A stretch of 64,000 bases of DNA, taken from Cordia subcordata (lineage: Eukaryota; Streptophyta; Magnoliopsida; Boraginales; Cordiaceae). Positions within the stretch are counted from its first letter, which is position 1. Every line of letters starts with the position of its first letter. Positions 45,700-57,600 of the stretch are shown piece after piece. Made by a program: the position numbers and the translations under genes. The notes below the pieces were generated by a model that was not told the DNA's origin, searched no databases, and saw only the letters and a list, made by a program, of their open reading frames with translations. The stretch is taken from assembly GCA_028554755.1 (NCBI GenBank), contig JAPTOF010000007.1, positions 4,682,001 through 4,746,000 on the forward strand, in the 5' to 3' direction.

Positions 45700-45900
45700 A
45701 AAAAAGAAGTAAAGTCAAGAAACAAAGCAAAAGAAAGAATAAAGGTGAGAGGATATTTGAGGTGATTGTGGAAAGGAACAAGGATAATTAAGTAAAAGCA
45801 ACCAGCTATGCAACGCTCAATCGTCAGCCCTATGATCATCCACCCAAATCCAACGGCCCACGAAAAACCCTAACCACTTCTCAACCCTTTATAAACGCCT
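45700..45900 (+). promoter_or_regulatory. Promoter of the right EF-1-alpha gene
   Basis: ATCCAACGGCCCACG contains the site II element GGCCCA (45855-45860). The telo-box AAACCCTAA lies at 45865-45873 and the TATA box TTTATAAA at 45888-45895. This combination is characteristic of plant translation-machinery genes, including EF-1-alpha. The block from ATCCAACGG to the TATA box matches that of the left copy closely, whereas the DNA further upstream does not. Confidence 0.75.
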
Positions 45901-45919
45901 CATCGCCTGATCTTTCGTT

Positions 45920-46080
45920 CTTTCTTATTCTCTCACACTCTCGCTTGCACACCAGTAAGCCGTCGGCGAGAGATCTCTCTTCTTCGTTGCAAGTCTTCAA
46001 AGGTCAGTTTCACGATTTCTATTTATTGTTGAATGTGAATTTCTTTCTCTGATTTTGAGCTTCTTGTTAGCTTAATTGTT

Positions 46081-46118
<38 letters not shown>

Positions 46119-46679
46119 TGTATGTATTTATGCACACAGAGACGTACTTGTATATATGTAAGTAAATAAGCCTGAATAATGACCATCTGACTTTTCCGTT
46201 TATGTGCTTATTCTATAAGTATGTGTGTATGTGTTTGCGGATGGATGTATATAGATACATGCACAGATGGATAGTTGCTTCTTGTATACATGTGTTGATA
46301 GTCTTAGGTCGGATTAACTATTGTTTTTGATGATTTTTATGCATCATTTATCTAATTTTGTTATATATATATTTGTAACCTAAAAATAAATCTAAAAAGA
46401 AGGTTATAGCTTTTATAATCTTTTGTCCCTGTAACTTTTTTTTTTTAACTTGTGATTAGTATTTTATTATATAAAAATTTGTGAACTTTCATTTTATGCT
46501 ATGGTTATATGTATAGTTGTCACTGATCTTATTTTATATGAGAAATCGAATATTTTACTGTTGGTCAGTTTATTTTTCACCCGGATTTTTGGTTGTTTTC
46601 TTTGTTCTTTTCATACTAGAAGTTGTCGATCTGACTTGGTTCAACGTCTACATTGCAGTATCTCTTTTAAAAGTTCAGC
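45920..46679 (+). other. Leader exon and leader intron of the right EF-1-alpha gene
   Basis: The probable transcription start is near 45920. The leader exon ends TTCAAAG at 46002 and the intron runs from GTCAGT at 46003 to TTGCAG at 46658. A GT microsatellite of about 33 bases lies at 46082-46114, and the remainder is T-rich. The 21 bases before the ATG include TCTCTTTTAAAAGTTCAGC, nearly the same as in the left copy. Confidence 0.8.
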
Positions 46680-48142
46680 ATGGGTAAGGAAAAGGTTCAC
46701 ATTAACATTGTTGTCATTGGCCACGTCGACTCTGGAAAGTCGACCACTACCGGACACTTGATCTACAAGCTCGGTGGTATTGACAAGCGTGTCATCGAAA
46801 GGTTCGAGAAGGAGGCTGCTGAGATGAACAAGAGGTCATTCAAGTATGCCTGGGTGCTTGACAAACTCAAGGCTGAGCGTGAGCGTGGTATTACCATCGA
46901 TATTGCCTTGTGGAAGTTTGAGACCACCAAGTACTACTGCACTGTCATTGATGCTCCTGGACACCGTGACTTTATCAAGAACATGATTACTGGTACATCC
47001 CAGGCTGATTGTGCTGTCCTCATCATCGACTCCACCACTGGTGGTTTTGAGGCTGGTATCTCAAAGGATGGTCAGACCCGTGAGCATGCTTTGCTTGCCT
47101 TCACCCTTGGTGTCAAGCAGATGATTTGCTGCTGCAATAAGGTCAGCTTATTTGTTTCTTGAATATCTTCTGTTGTTTTCATGTGTGGAACCATCTAAAG
47201 ATAATTCAATCAGCGATAGTGGCTAATTAGCTATTTGTCATTTGACATGTGCAGATGGATGCCACCACTCCTAAATACTCCAAGGCTAGGTACGATGAAA
47301 TTGTGAAGGAAGTGTCATCCTACCTCAAGAAGGTCGGATACAACCCTGACAAGATCCCCTTCGTCCCCATCTCTGGTTTTGAGGGAGACAACATGATTGA
47401 GAGGTCCACCAACCTCGACTGGTACAAGGGTCCAACCCTCCTTGAGGCTCTTGACCAGATCCAGGAGCCCAAGAGGCCTTCAGATAAGCCTCTTCGTCTC
47501 CCTCTCCAGGATGTCTACAAGATTGGTGGTATTGGTACTGTCCCAGTGGGTCGTGTTGAAACTGGTATTCTGAAGCCTGGTATGGTTGTCACTTTCGGTC
47601 CTTCTGGTCTGACAACTGAAGTTAAGTCAGTTGAGATGCACCACGAAGCTCTCCAGGAGGCTCTTCCTGGGGACAATGTTGGGTTCAACGTGAAGAACGT
47701 TGCTGTTAAGGATCTCAAGCGTGGTTATGTGGCATCCAACTCCAAGGATGACCCTGCCAAGGAGGCTGCCAGTTTCACCTCCCAGGTTATCATCATGAAC
47801 CACCCTGGCCAGATCGGAAATGGATATGCACCAGTTCTTGACTGCCACACCTCCCACATTGCTGTCAAGTTTGCTGAACTCTTGACCAAGATTGACAGGC
47901 GATCAGGTAAGGAACTTGAGAAGGAGCCCAAGTTCTTGAAGAATGGTGACGCTGGTATGATTAAGATGATTCCCACCAAGCCCATGGTTGTTGAGACCTT
48001 CTCTGAGTACCCACCACTTGGTCGATTTGCTGTGAGAGACATGCGTCAAACTGTTGCTGTTGGTGTCATCAAGAGTGTTGAGAAGAAGGACCCAACTGGT
48101 GCCAAGGTCACCAAGGCTGCTGCCAAGAAGGGTGCCAAATGA
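46680..48142 (+). CDS. EF1A: Elongation factor 1-alpha, right copy
   Basis: This gene encodes the same 449-residue GTPase as the left copy. Exons are 46680-47141 and 47255-48142, with a 113-bp intron at the same position (after Lys154). All GTPase motifs and the KKGAK end are present. The deduced proteins of the two genes show no difference by eye, so all nucleotide differences in the exons are synonymous. Differences cluster at the start and end of exon 1 and in the last 150 bases or so of exon 2. The middle of exon 1 and most of exon 2 are almost identical to the left copy. The gene is oriented away from its partner, with about 12 kb of mobile DNA between the two promoters. Confidence 0.97.
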
Positions 48143-48600
48143 GGAGCCCAAATTCATTCTGCTCTTGATCTTATTAAACTGTGTCATACTTTGTTTTAGT
48201 ATTAAGTCGCTGTTTTGTTTAGTATGCCATAGCTTTCCACACCCACTGATGTCTAGTAACTGTTCCCAGAACTTGGTTCTGGACAGATGGTGGTTGTTTC
48301 TATGGTACGAATCTTATTTATGTCGATGTTATTTCCGTGTGTTTTATGGTTCGAGGTGCATGGAATTTCCAGGCGGCTCAGGAGTTTTGTTGTTTTAATT
48401 GCGGATCATACAGTTTGAACTTAACTAGATCTTCCTTTAATTTTTGTCTGTGCTTCGCCTTGTTGTGTTTGCTTCATTGTGAATTACTTTGCTGTGCTGT
48501 TATTGATGATACAGGAACTTTTCACTGGGATGCTGGGTTCGAGTTATTTGTACTCTCAGAATGTTAATACCATTATGAGGTTGTAATGTGATGGATGGTT
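48143..48600 (+). other. 3' UTR and downstream region of the right EF-1-alpha gene
   Basis: The region is T-rich after the stop codon, with TTATTAAACTGTGTC near 48170 and no canonical AATAAA close by. Reading frames at 48054-48567 overlap or follow the gene and are not independent genes. Confidence 0.5.
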
Positions 48601-48833
48601 CACCCCTTTGGCTTTTGAAGTTCTAAGGAGTTAAATTGGTGTTGGTATTTGAGGTTTAGTCAGGGAAATTGAAATTTTGAATTAAAATCATTTTATCATA
48701 AACCAATGTTAGTTTTCAGATCTTTCCCCAGTTTCACATGATTTATTGGTGATTCACTTTGTGGTATTTTTCAACTAGAGTTGCAGATTGGTTGCCTTTG
48801 ATGCAAACCAGATCTCTCTGTCTCATAGAATTT

Positions 48834-49412
48834 AGAGCTTGTTTGGTTGAGCTTACTTGGGGCTTATAAGTTGGAACTAGTAAAAGGCATGTAGTGGGTG
48901 TTTTTTTAGGTGTTTGTAAGTAGCAAAATAAGCAGAGCCAAGTGAGTTCTTAAACTTAGGGTCCGTTTGGTTGGTTCCCCCCCAACCAACAAAAAAGAGA
49001 ACTTATTTATTTTAAAAAAGTTATATTAAATTTGTCATAACTATTTGAGTTGGTTTAAAAAAAAAGTTGAAATTTTGAAAAAAAGTTAAAATATAATTTT
49101 TTTACAAGCTAGACTTTTTAGGGCTCGTTTGGATTGATCTTTTTAAAAGTGTTTTTTTAACAATTTTTGAAAAATAATTTTTTTTAATAAGTTGAAAATT
49201 TTGGCTTCTAAAAAAAGTTGTATTTGAACTTTTTTCAGAATTTCAATCTTTTTGGAAGTCAAATCAAGTAGTTATTGTAAATTTAATGTAATTTTTTTAG
49301 AGAAAAAAGTATTTTTTTCTAAAAAAAAATAAATCCAAACAGGCCATTAATATTTTCAAGAAAAGTTGTTAAGAAAATCATTTTTAGAAAAAGTTAATCA
49401 AACGGGTCATTA
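48834..49412. mobile_element. Cluster of Harbinger-type MITEs, one probably nested
   Basis: The clear element is 49121-49346: it starts GGGCTCGTTTGGATTGATC, ends AAATCCAAACAGGCCA and is flanked by TTA (49118-49120 and 49347-49349). Around it, TTA then GGGTCCGTTTGGTTGG at 48959 and AATCAAACGGGTCA then TTA at 49409 may be the ends of a second, older element into which the first inserted. A third, shorter candidate (about 48834-48949) has AGAGCTTGTTTGGTTGAGC at one end and GCAGAGCCAAGTGAGTTCT at the other. Confidence 0.65.
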
Positions 49413-50424
49413 AGCCATTACTTTTGGTAGAATAACAATGAGTTGTCTACCAAATAGTTGCATTTAACGGGTGTCCGGCAATAGCACTGTTTATAACGTT
49501 ACTTTGTCAAAATACTGTTGACTTGGTCAAAATATTATTTTAATATTTATCCCTATTCGATAAAATAGGTTTTTAAATTAGCATTTTAGTTAGCTTATCT
49601 CAAATGTTATAGCGTTTAGCGTGTTAGATAGCTTATCTCAAACGTTATAAGTTTTAACATTTTAAAATAAGAAAATAGCATTTTAATTTTTTCTCCATTC
49701 TATCCCTAAGTTATTAGTGATAAGGACAAAACTTATAAAATGGGATTAAATTTTATTTGTTATTGAAACCAAATGTAGATAAAAGGTTATCTATTAATTT
49801 CTATTTATCTCAAGTTTTTTAATAATGGAAAAAAAAAAAAAAGCAACAAACAAGAACAAACTATATTATTAACACCCTCATATCAAATTTAGCTTGCAAC
49901 ATCAAATTTTAACTGATTTTAATTACGATATAATTAAATTAATTATAAAGTTTTATGAGTGATCAAATCAAAATTATTATTATTATTATTATTAATTTAG
50001 TATCACTATTTATTATTTTAGTATCAATATTAGTATTAAAATTATAAATATATTATCATATTTCAATTATAATAATAGTAGAAATAATAATTATTATATA
50101 ATTAGATAATAACAATAACAACATTAATGAGCTGATTCTGATGTCTTTTTATGTTATTTTGCAATTTATCAGCTAGTTGAATAACTAGTTTTATTGAACA
50201 TATATATTTAAATGACTAGTTGAATAGTTATCGACTAACTGTTAAAATACAATATCTATCAACTACTTAAAACAACTAATTTTGCCAAACAGACTCTTAA
50301 GCCTTTCCATAAACCCTAATGCAATACTCTAGATGACAATAAAGGATTAGGTTGGCCATTCATCTAAGTGACAATAAAGGACTAAATTTGCCATTCATTC
50401 TTTAGTAAAGTAGAACAGTACTAA
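49413..50424. other. AT-rich intergenic DNA, no gene seen
   Basis: Direct repeats of AGCTTATCTCAAA-GTTATA occur near 49592 and 49629. Around 49975-50110 the sequence is ATT/TAT microsatellite-like. No coding family was recognised. Confidence 0.5.
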
Positions 50425-50552
50425 GAGGGCGTTTGGCTGATGCACATAGAAAAAGTACTAAGAGACATGTTTTTTACTATTAATATGCTTAAAAATACCA
50501 AATAAGCAAAGTCTTTATAAACATCAAATAAGCAAAGCCAAACACTCTCTAA
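50422..50552. mobile_element. Small Tourist-like MITE (50425-50549)
   Basis: It starts GAGGGCGTTTGGCTGATGC and ends GCAAAGCCAAACACTCTC, imperfect inverted repeats. TAA flanks both sides (50422-50424 and 50550-50552). It is 125 bp and non-coding. Confidence 0.7.
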
Positions 50553-51352
50553 ATATGAGAGCATGTGAACTTGATTGTTTGGTATCGACAACATTCTTTG
50601 AACGCGTCTCCATCGCAATTTGCGGATTCAGTGTTTTATTATCATTCAAATATTGGGTCCACCTTTCTTCTAAGGGTAAGTTTTACTAACAGATTCCTTT
50701 GCCAAACGTAACAAGTGTCACCGTCATATGCAATAACGACACATAGAAAATTTGACAAGCGTCGCCATCACACGACAAATTTCCAAAAGAGGCAACCATT
50801 GTGAAGAAAAATCGTCTTCTAAGATATACAACTATCTTTACTGCTGATTCATCTGGCAAAACACAATTTTCACGTCAAGTTGTAATAAAAAAAACATTCT
50901 TCTAAAGAGGTACCAGTCTATAATAGCAGTTAGTTTTTTGTTAGTTCGAAGTTTCAGGACCTTATTTATCACCTTGTTTGGATAAAGGGGGGAAAATTTA
51001 ATAAAAGATAGGAAAGAAAAAGATTATAAAAGAAAAGAGAGGAAATGGATAATTTATGTTTAGATTAGAATATTTATACGAGGAAAAAGCACATAAAAAA
51101 TTATGAGTATTTTGTGTTTGGATTAGGAAGGAAATAGAAGGAAAGGATAGATTTTATGTGTAAATTTATTTTTGTGCCCTTTTTCTTATCTTCTCTTTAC
51201 ATAGCAAGTTTAGTAATTAAAATAAAACTCAAGAGGTAAAATCATTTTTGCACAACTTTCCTTTCCTTTCCTCCCAAATTGGAAGGATTAAAAATAAAAG
51301 AAATGAGAGGAAAGTTCTTTTCCTCCAAAACTTTCAAAACAAACAAAGGAAA
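50553..51352. other. Intergenic DNA, purine-rich in part
   Basis: From about 50970 to 51350 the sequence is purine-rich (GGAAAGAAAAAG, AGGAAAGGATAG) and starts CTTGTTTGGATAAAGGGG. DNA after the small LTR element, near 53208-53265, is pyrimidine-rich and ends CAATCCAAATAGAG. Together these may be the two ends of an old MITE that was split by the LTR element. Confidence 0.4.
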
Positions 51353-53212
51353 GGATTTGTTGGGAAATTAGGAAGCATAACACACACTTACACAGCGGAA
51401 TTAAATCACGAGTAACGAGAAAAAAATACGCACTATTAAACGTGATTCGACCCTCTGCCTACGTCCACGATTCCCTTTGGGATAAATTCCAATATTCAAC
51501 AATAATGAGATTACAACTCAGGTGATGACTTTTTGCACGGACAGAAAAGTCTAAACCCTTCCCACAAAGTTCTTATAATGGTTCTATCCTCAACAGGACC
51601 AGAACGAATATAAGACACTCTCGATGCGCTCAGGCTCTCTCTTTCTCACCCACACCCCCATGGGGTGTGGCCCTAAGGCACATTTTATACAACTAATGCA
51701 AGAGTCTTATTTATAGAGGAGATTTCCTTATCCTTCAAGACAAAGGATTTCTTCATCTATTAATCCTACCATAATTAAGACTCTTACCATAACTAGAATT
51801 TTAATTCTCATTAAAACTCTTTCCTAATTTGTATGGGCTTGGACTTTGAGCCATAACTCAACAAATTCCTCCCTTGGCAAAAAGTCTGAAGCTTTTTTGC
51901 CGCAACTGGAACCTCTTCACTGTCTTCATGCTGGAGCCCTCGCTCGACAACACTCTTCACGACAACAGCTACTAACACATCCTAGCATGTTTTCGGAGTC
52001 ATTCCCAACATCCCTTTTCGTGCTGTCTAACCTCGACCTCTTGAGGTTGTTTGTGTCCTCCCTCGACACAAGGCATCTCGAACGTGGTCTTCTCTTCCAG
52101 CAGTAGCATTCCTTATCAGTTGTCTGGTCAGGACTCTGATTGTTCAGCTACGTAGACTCTCTACGCGGGACTCCTCCCTCGAATCGAACCTTTTTCAACT
52201 AGCCTACTCATCCAAACTTCTCTCCTCTAGAAGTTTGTTCACTAGTCGGCTAAATGTGTTTGCTCGCACAATGCTTCAAAGACTTTCACAGAATTTCATC
52301 ACCACTTCATTGTTTTACCTAAGTTCAAGGCTCACCCATGATACATCAAGAAATTTGGCAAAACAGAACTAAAAATGAACTCAGGACATAGGAAAACGAT
52401 AGAGAGACCCTCAGTCAATGCGGTCAAACCCCTGCAGCCCGCTGGCCAAACCTTCTGTTTGACTGTTTGACCACAAACTCACAAAACTTGACCTACTTGT
52501 ATCTCACAACCCGCCCGTCGGATCGTTACGAAATTTTAGCAGCTTACTCTCCTCTTCGAGACGAAAACACAGCAACAAACGGATCGTCGATCGGACTCCA
52601 GGAAGGCTGCCAAACGTGACTAGCAGATCAGCGAATTTTTTTACTCCTCTTCGGCGTTTCTTTTTTCGTTTTTCGTACAAACCAGCGTCCTTCCTCCAAC
52701 CTAGCTCTCGATACCACTTGTTAGGAAATTAGAACGCATAACACACACTTACACAGAAGAATTAAAACACAAGTAATGAGAAAAGAATATGCACTATTAA
52801 ACGTGGTTCGACCCTCTGTCTACGTCCACGAAAAACTCCACTAATAGAAAAGAGTATTACAACTTAGGTGATGACTTTTTGCACGGACAGAAAAGTCTAA
52901 ACCCTCCCCACAGAGTTCTTATAATGGTTCTATCCTCAACAGGATTAGAACGAATATAAGACACTCTCAATACTCTCAGGCTCTTTCTTTCACCCACACC
53001 CCCATGGGGTGTGGCCCTAAGACACACCTTATACAACTAATGCAAGAGTCCTATTTATAGAGGAGATTTCCTTGTCCTCCAAAACAAAAGATTTCCTCAT
53101 CTATCAATCCTACCATAATTAAGACTTTTACCATAACTAGAATTTTAATTCTCATTAAAACTCTTTCCTAATTTGTATGGACTTGGACTTTGATTCATAA
53201 CCCAACAGGATT
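51353..53212 (-). mobile_element. Small non-coding LTR retrotransposon (TRIM/LARD-like)
   Basis: Two LTRs, 51358-51863 (506 bp) and 52719-53207 (489 bp), begin TGTTGGG or TGTTAGG and end CTCAACA or CCCAACA. GGATT flanks the element at 51353-51357 and 53208-53212. Beside the right LTR the minus strand reads AAGTGGTATCGAGAGC, close to an initiator-tRNA-Met primer site. Beside the left LTR it reads AAGGGAGGAATT, a polypurine tract. The element is therefore oriented on minus. The internal 855 bp have no gag or pol, so it would depend on another element's enzymes. The LTRs are clearly similar but have several indels and substitutions. Confidence 0.88.
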
Positions 53213-53293
53213 CTTTCATTCCTCCAAAACCATTCCCTCCCCTCCATTTCCTTCAATCCAAATAGAGTTTTTAAAGCACATATAAAAGGAAAG

Positions 53294-53740
53294 GATGCCA
53301 GTAGGGGTGTTCATTGGGGAATCCCCGCCCCAATCAACAACAATTTTTTTCTCCAAAATTTTTTTGGGGAAAGAATTTTGTTCCGTTCCCCGCCCCAATT
53401 AACTAATGGGGAACACAATTTGGGAAAATGGGGAATGGGAAAAACTACCGGAGATTAGGAAATCCCCAAATTTTTTTAGAAAAAGGTTTAAAACTAATTC
53501 TACTACTAACATATCAACTTTTTATATTTTCAAGTCTCAATTATTAGCTAGTTTTACTATGAAGTACTAACTTGCCCTGTTGAATAGAAAAGAATAATCA
53601 TCATCAATAAAATAATTATAAATTTAAACTTCAAAATATAAATAAAAATATATTTAGATCTAATAGGTGAAAGTGAAGAGCAGAAGAGGACAAGTATTGT
53701 GATTTGTGAAGCTGTGTGGACTCTAAAGCCCTAGTTTAGA

Positions 53741-53773
<33 letters not shown>

Positions 53774-54060
53774 AGAAAAAGGGTTAAAAAATTTAAGATA
53801 TTATATAACATATATATTATATACATACCCACACGCATACATATATACAAAATATTATAACATATATAATATATATAATTTTTAAAAAAAAATCGGGTTT
53901 CGGGTTTTCCCCGAATTTTTTTTTATTCTGATCCCCAACCCATTCCCCGAAATTTTTCCCCATCCCCAATAATTTTTCCCTAATTCTCCGATTTCCCCAT
54001 ACCCGATTTTTTGGGTTGGGGATCGGGTTTCCCCGATAAATGCACAGCCCTAGATGCCAG
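53294..54060. mobile_element. hAT-type MITE (53302-54052)
   Basis: The element starts TAGGGGTGTTCATTGGGG and ends CCCCGATAAATGCACAGCCCTA, which are imperfect inverted repeats. GATGCCAG flanks it at 53294-53301 and 54053-54060, an 8-bp duplication typical of hAT elements. The interior has GGGGAA/TTCCCC-rich arms and an AT microsatellite at about 53741-53766. A 91-codon frame inside is not a gene. Confidence 0.82.
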
Positions 54061-54611
54061 AGTACAAGAGCAACAACCAAGCTAAACATCAATAACTTAT
54101 TTGCAATCTCTGCTTGAAAAATTCATTTCAACTGTGTCATGAGATAAGCGTAGGTGAAAATTTCCGCTAGAAGTACAAGAGCATTTCCCTGCCTACACCT
54201 CCACAAGTTAAAAAAAAGGGTAAAAGCCATGCTCCCCATGGGAATTTCTTCTTATAATCGTACATTAAGCAACTTAATGAGCAAATGAACTCATGAATAA
54301 GCTCTATGTGTCACATCTAATCAACCAACTCGAAATGACTCAACCTGTTAAGAAAACTACAAAGAAAGAAATGCTAACCAAATTTGATTTACATTTAGGG
54401 ATGAAATTCTGCTCCAACTGCATCCCATTCTGTTGTCAAGCACAGATTATTCCAAACTAAAGGTGTCAAAATCACCCAGATATACCTGTCATCAAAATGT
54501 TTAGAATAACTTCAGCCGAATTAAGGGAACAGGATGAAGTCTTCTTTATCCAACAAAGTACCAGAATGATAGCATATATGACAAGAAGCATCAAACTTTA
54601 CCTATGCTTAA
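54061..54611. other. Downstream region of PDIL5-1
   Basis: This should contain the 3' UTR of the minus-strand PDIL5-1 gene. No other gene is seen. A plus-strand frame at 54497-54760 runs antisense through the last PDIL5-1 exon and is a shadow. Confidence 0.45.
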
Positions 54612-57600
54612 TCACAACTCATCTTTTTCATCATCGAGTTGAGCTTCTTTTGCTGCCGCCTTTTCTGCTTCTTCAAGAACAAATGTTTTCAGTGACTCCA
54701 CATCCCGCGGTCCTGTTGACAGCAGAAAGCATCAAGATATATGAAGAAAATTTGAGTTGAGGAATGCTAATCTTAAATTTGTGCCTCTTTACCCTTTGAT
54801 CAGACGTTACATTAGCTCATTTTTTTCCATATAAGCAGAGAGAATCGAAAAGCTTAATGGGCAAACTAGACTTCCTTATCTAATGTCTTTCAATACTTTT
54901 AGAGTATCCTCCACAAAGTCAGTTTGCAAACTTGCACAGAAAGATGAAATCAAGTATCTTATCTATTTATGGGACATCAAGGTGAAAAATGGTATGAAGA
55001 AAGTGAAGCACGGATCTGTCACTTTGCTTGATTAGGGGAATCATTAATACTATTCTCTTAAGATTGCACTGTCTCAATCTATCAAGACAACAATAAAAAT
55101 CTGGAGCAACTTTTGGCAGCAGAATTACAATGAATGAAGACATGAAGCTCTTTGTTTAACTTTTTCTTCTTCCCTGATAGGAACAACTAAGCTACATTGG
55201 TTTCTCCATCCTATCCCAATCATCATGAAGACAGAAAATAAAATAATCAAGTTCACCAATTTGGCCCTTCAGCTATTAGCGCTCGCTGCAGATGAAAGAG
55301 TGAAAATCAAAAACATCATTCTAAACCTTCATCAAACAGCAAGAATGCCACTATACTGGGGCCTAAATATAGACCGAAGACAGCACCAAATTCATGCGAA
55401 AAAGAATACCCCACCAGGTTATTGCTGCCACCCCATAGATAACTACATATCCTGTACTTCTACATCACTACAATTCCATGATGATAACATACCAAACTCA
55501 TTCTAAATTTCCTCTGGGAATACTCAGGACAATCCAGGGATTTGCTAAAACATATATGGATCTGAATTTTTATTAACTTAACAACCATATAGATCATATC
55601 ATTGATGAAACTTCCTGACTCTTGACCCTATTTTCCCGTATATGAATGCCTTGATACAAATGGAACATAAAGATATTAGGTCACATCATTGATGAAACTC
55701 CATGAAGGTTAAGCCTGTGTTTCATATATGAAAGCCTTGATACAAATGGAACATAAATAACATCAGGGTTACTTGCATTTGCATTTAATTGAAAACAGTG
55801 AGAATCTTCTTTAAACTTTGCATATTTTTTGCAGAGTTGCATATTTTTCACACCCAAAAACTTGTTACTGACTTCCTGATTTTGCACTATATTGCCCTCA
55901 ACACTACCATTCTCACAATTTTTTATCATCCTTAGGGCCCGTTTGGATTGGCTTTTGTCAAAAGTGCTTTTTTTTAACAACTTTTGAAAAATGGTTTTTT
56001 TTTTTAGAAGCTGAAAATGAGTTTCAGCTTTTTTGGAAATCAAATCAAATAGTTATTACAAATTTAATGTAACTTTTTTCAGGAAAAAAAGTGTTTTTTC
56101 TTAAAAAAAAACCAATCCAAACAGGCCCTTAGTATGGGTTCCATGTTTTTAATCATCATTCTGAGAATGTCAATATTGTACCCACTCACAATTTTTTATC
56201 ATCCTTAGAATGGGTTCCATGTTTCTAATCATCATTCTGAGAATGTCAATATTGTAACCAAGGTGTCTTGAGAATATACTGAATCAGTATGCAACAAGTA
56301 TTAAACTCCACCTAGTCAAACCCTAGATTACATGCTTGTCCAGGTGAAAACATGGGGTAATAACACAAGATTTACAGGGGGAAGTGTATCTAATCCAATT
56401 TCATATCAGTTAAGAATGCGCTTCATCCTTTTTAAGAGATAGAGGCATTAAGTTGTTAAGTATTGAAATGCAAATTACACATGAAAAGAACATAAACTCA
56501 GGGTTACCTTTGTACTTAGCAACTTCTTCTCCATTGTAAAAAAGCTTAAATGTAGGATATGAGTGAATATCAACCTTGGTACAAACTGGTTTGTTTGTGC
56601 CACAGTCAACTTCTCCAATCTCGATCTCATCTTCTCCTTCCACTGCTTTCCCTAAATCCTCCCACAGCGTCCCCAAGTTCTTACTAAAAACAAGCTCAAC
56701 AATTAACAAGGAACAATTATTACAGAAACAGCTAATGTTGATAGCGTTAGGATGTTGCCCAATATAAAATTTAGAAAGAAGTGAGGAATGAGGTAGCCAT
56801 TACCAGTGCTTACACCAAGGCACACAAAATTTAACAAACCATGCAGTGTCTTTCTCCTTCACCTATACAGACAGATTGCAGGAACCTCAGAGAAAACATC
56901 AATATGGAGAAATGACATTTCAGGATACAATAACAAGAAATAAAAGCCCCTAATGCTTAAGTGCCATTTTGTTTGTCAGATATTGAAAAGAAAAAAGAAA
57001 AAGGCTGTACACTGTCAATCAAAAAGTTCTTTAGGGGGAAGGGGGAAGGGGGAAGGGGGAAGGGGGAAAAACCTAGAGATGGTTATTGATTGTTTCATCG
57101 AAATAAGCATTTCCAACCTTCCCCAACCGTTTGTGGCCAGCTACAAATCAGGAAAATGCTAAAATTTGAAAAAAAAACAAACACTTACTAAAAAATCCAT
57201 TTCAAACTAATGCACATCTTTCTTCCCTCCTTCTCCTGTTGAACTAAGCTCTAACCACCATCCCTGACCCTTCTTCACCATTAATGATATAGGAAAACAC
57301 TAAACTTTACACAAGTATTCACAGAATAGCATTCTCTGTTCCTCCCTCCTGGTTGCAAGATGTGACCTGTCTATGATTCCCATATCATTTAATTAAATTT
57401 TGTAAGAATCTTTTGTTTTCATATCATTGCTCAATCTTTCGATCTTTCAGGTAAGTTAACTGCCACCTAAACCTAACTTTTCACACACCAGCACTAATAG
57501 ATCACTAACCCAAACTAATGCAGCTTTCTTAACACATCATTCGATTAATTACAATTCTTTTCCTGATAAGAATTAGGACAACTTGTGCACAAATCTCCAA

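Noticed and set aside
54497..54760. 87-codon plus-strand frame
   Set aside because: It overlaps the last exon of PDIL5-1 in antisense. The minus-strand reading ends in KDEL and is clearly the real one.
56410..56709. A separate 99-codon thioredoxin-like gene
   Set aside because: It is exon 3 of PDIL5-1 with intron read-through at both sides; exons 1, 2 and 4 complete the family protein.
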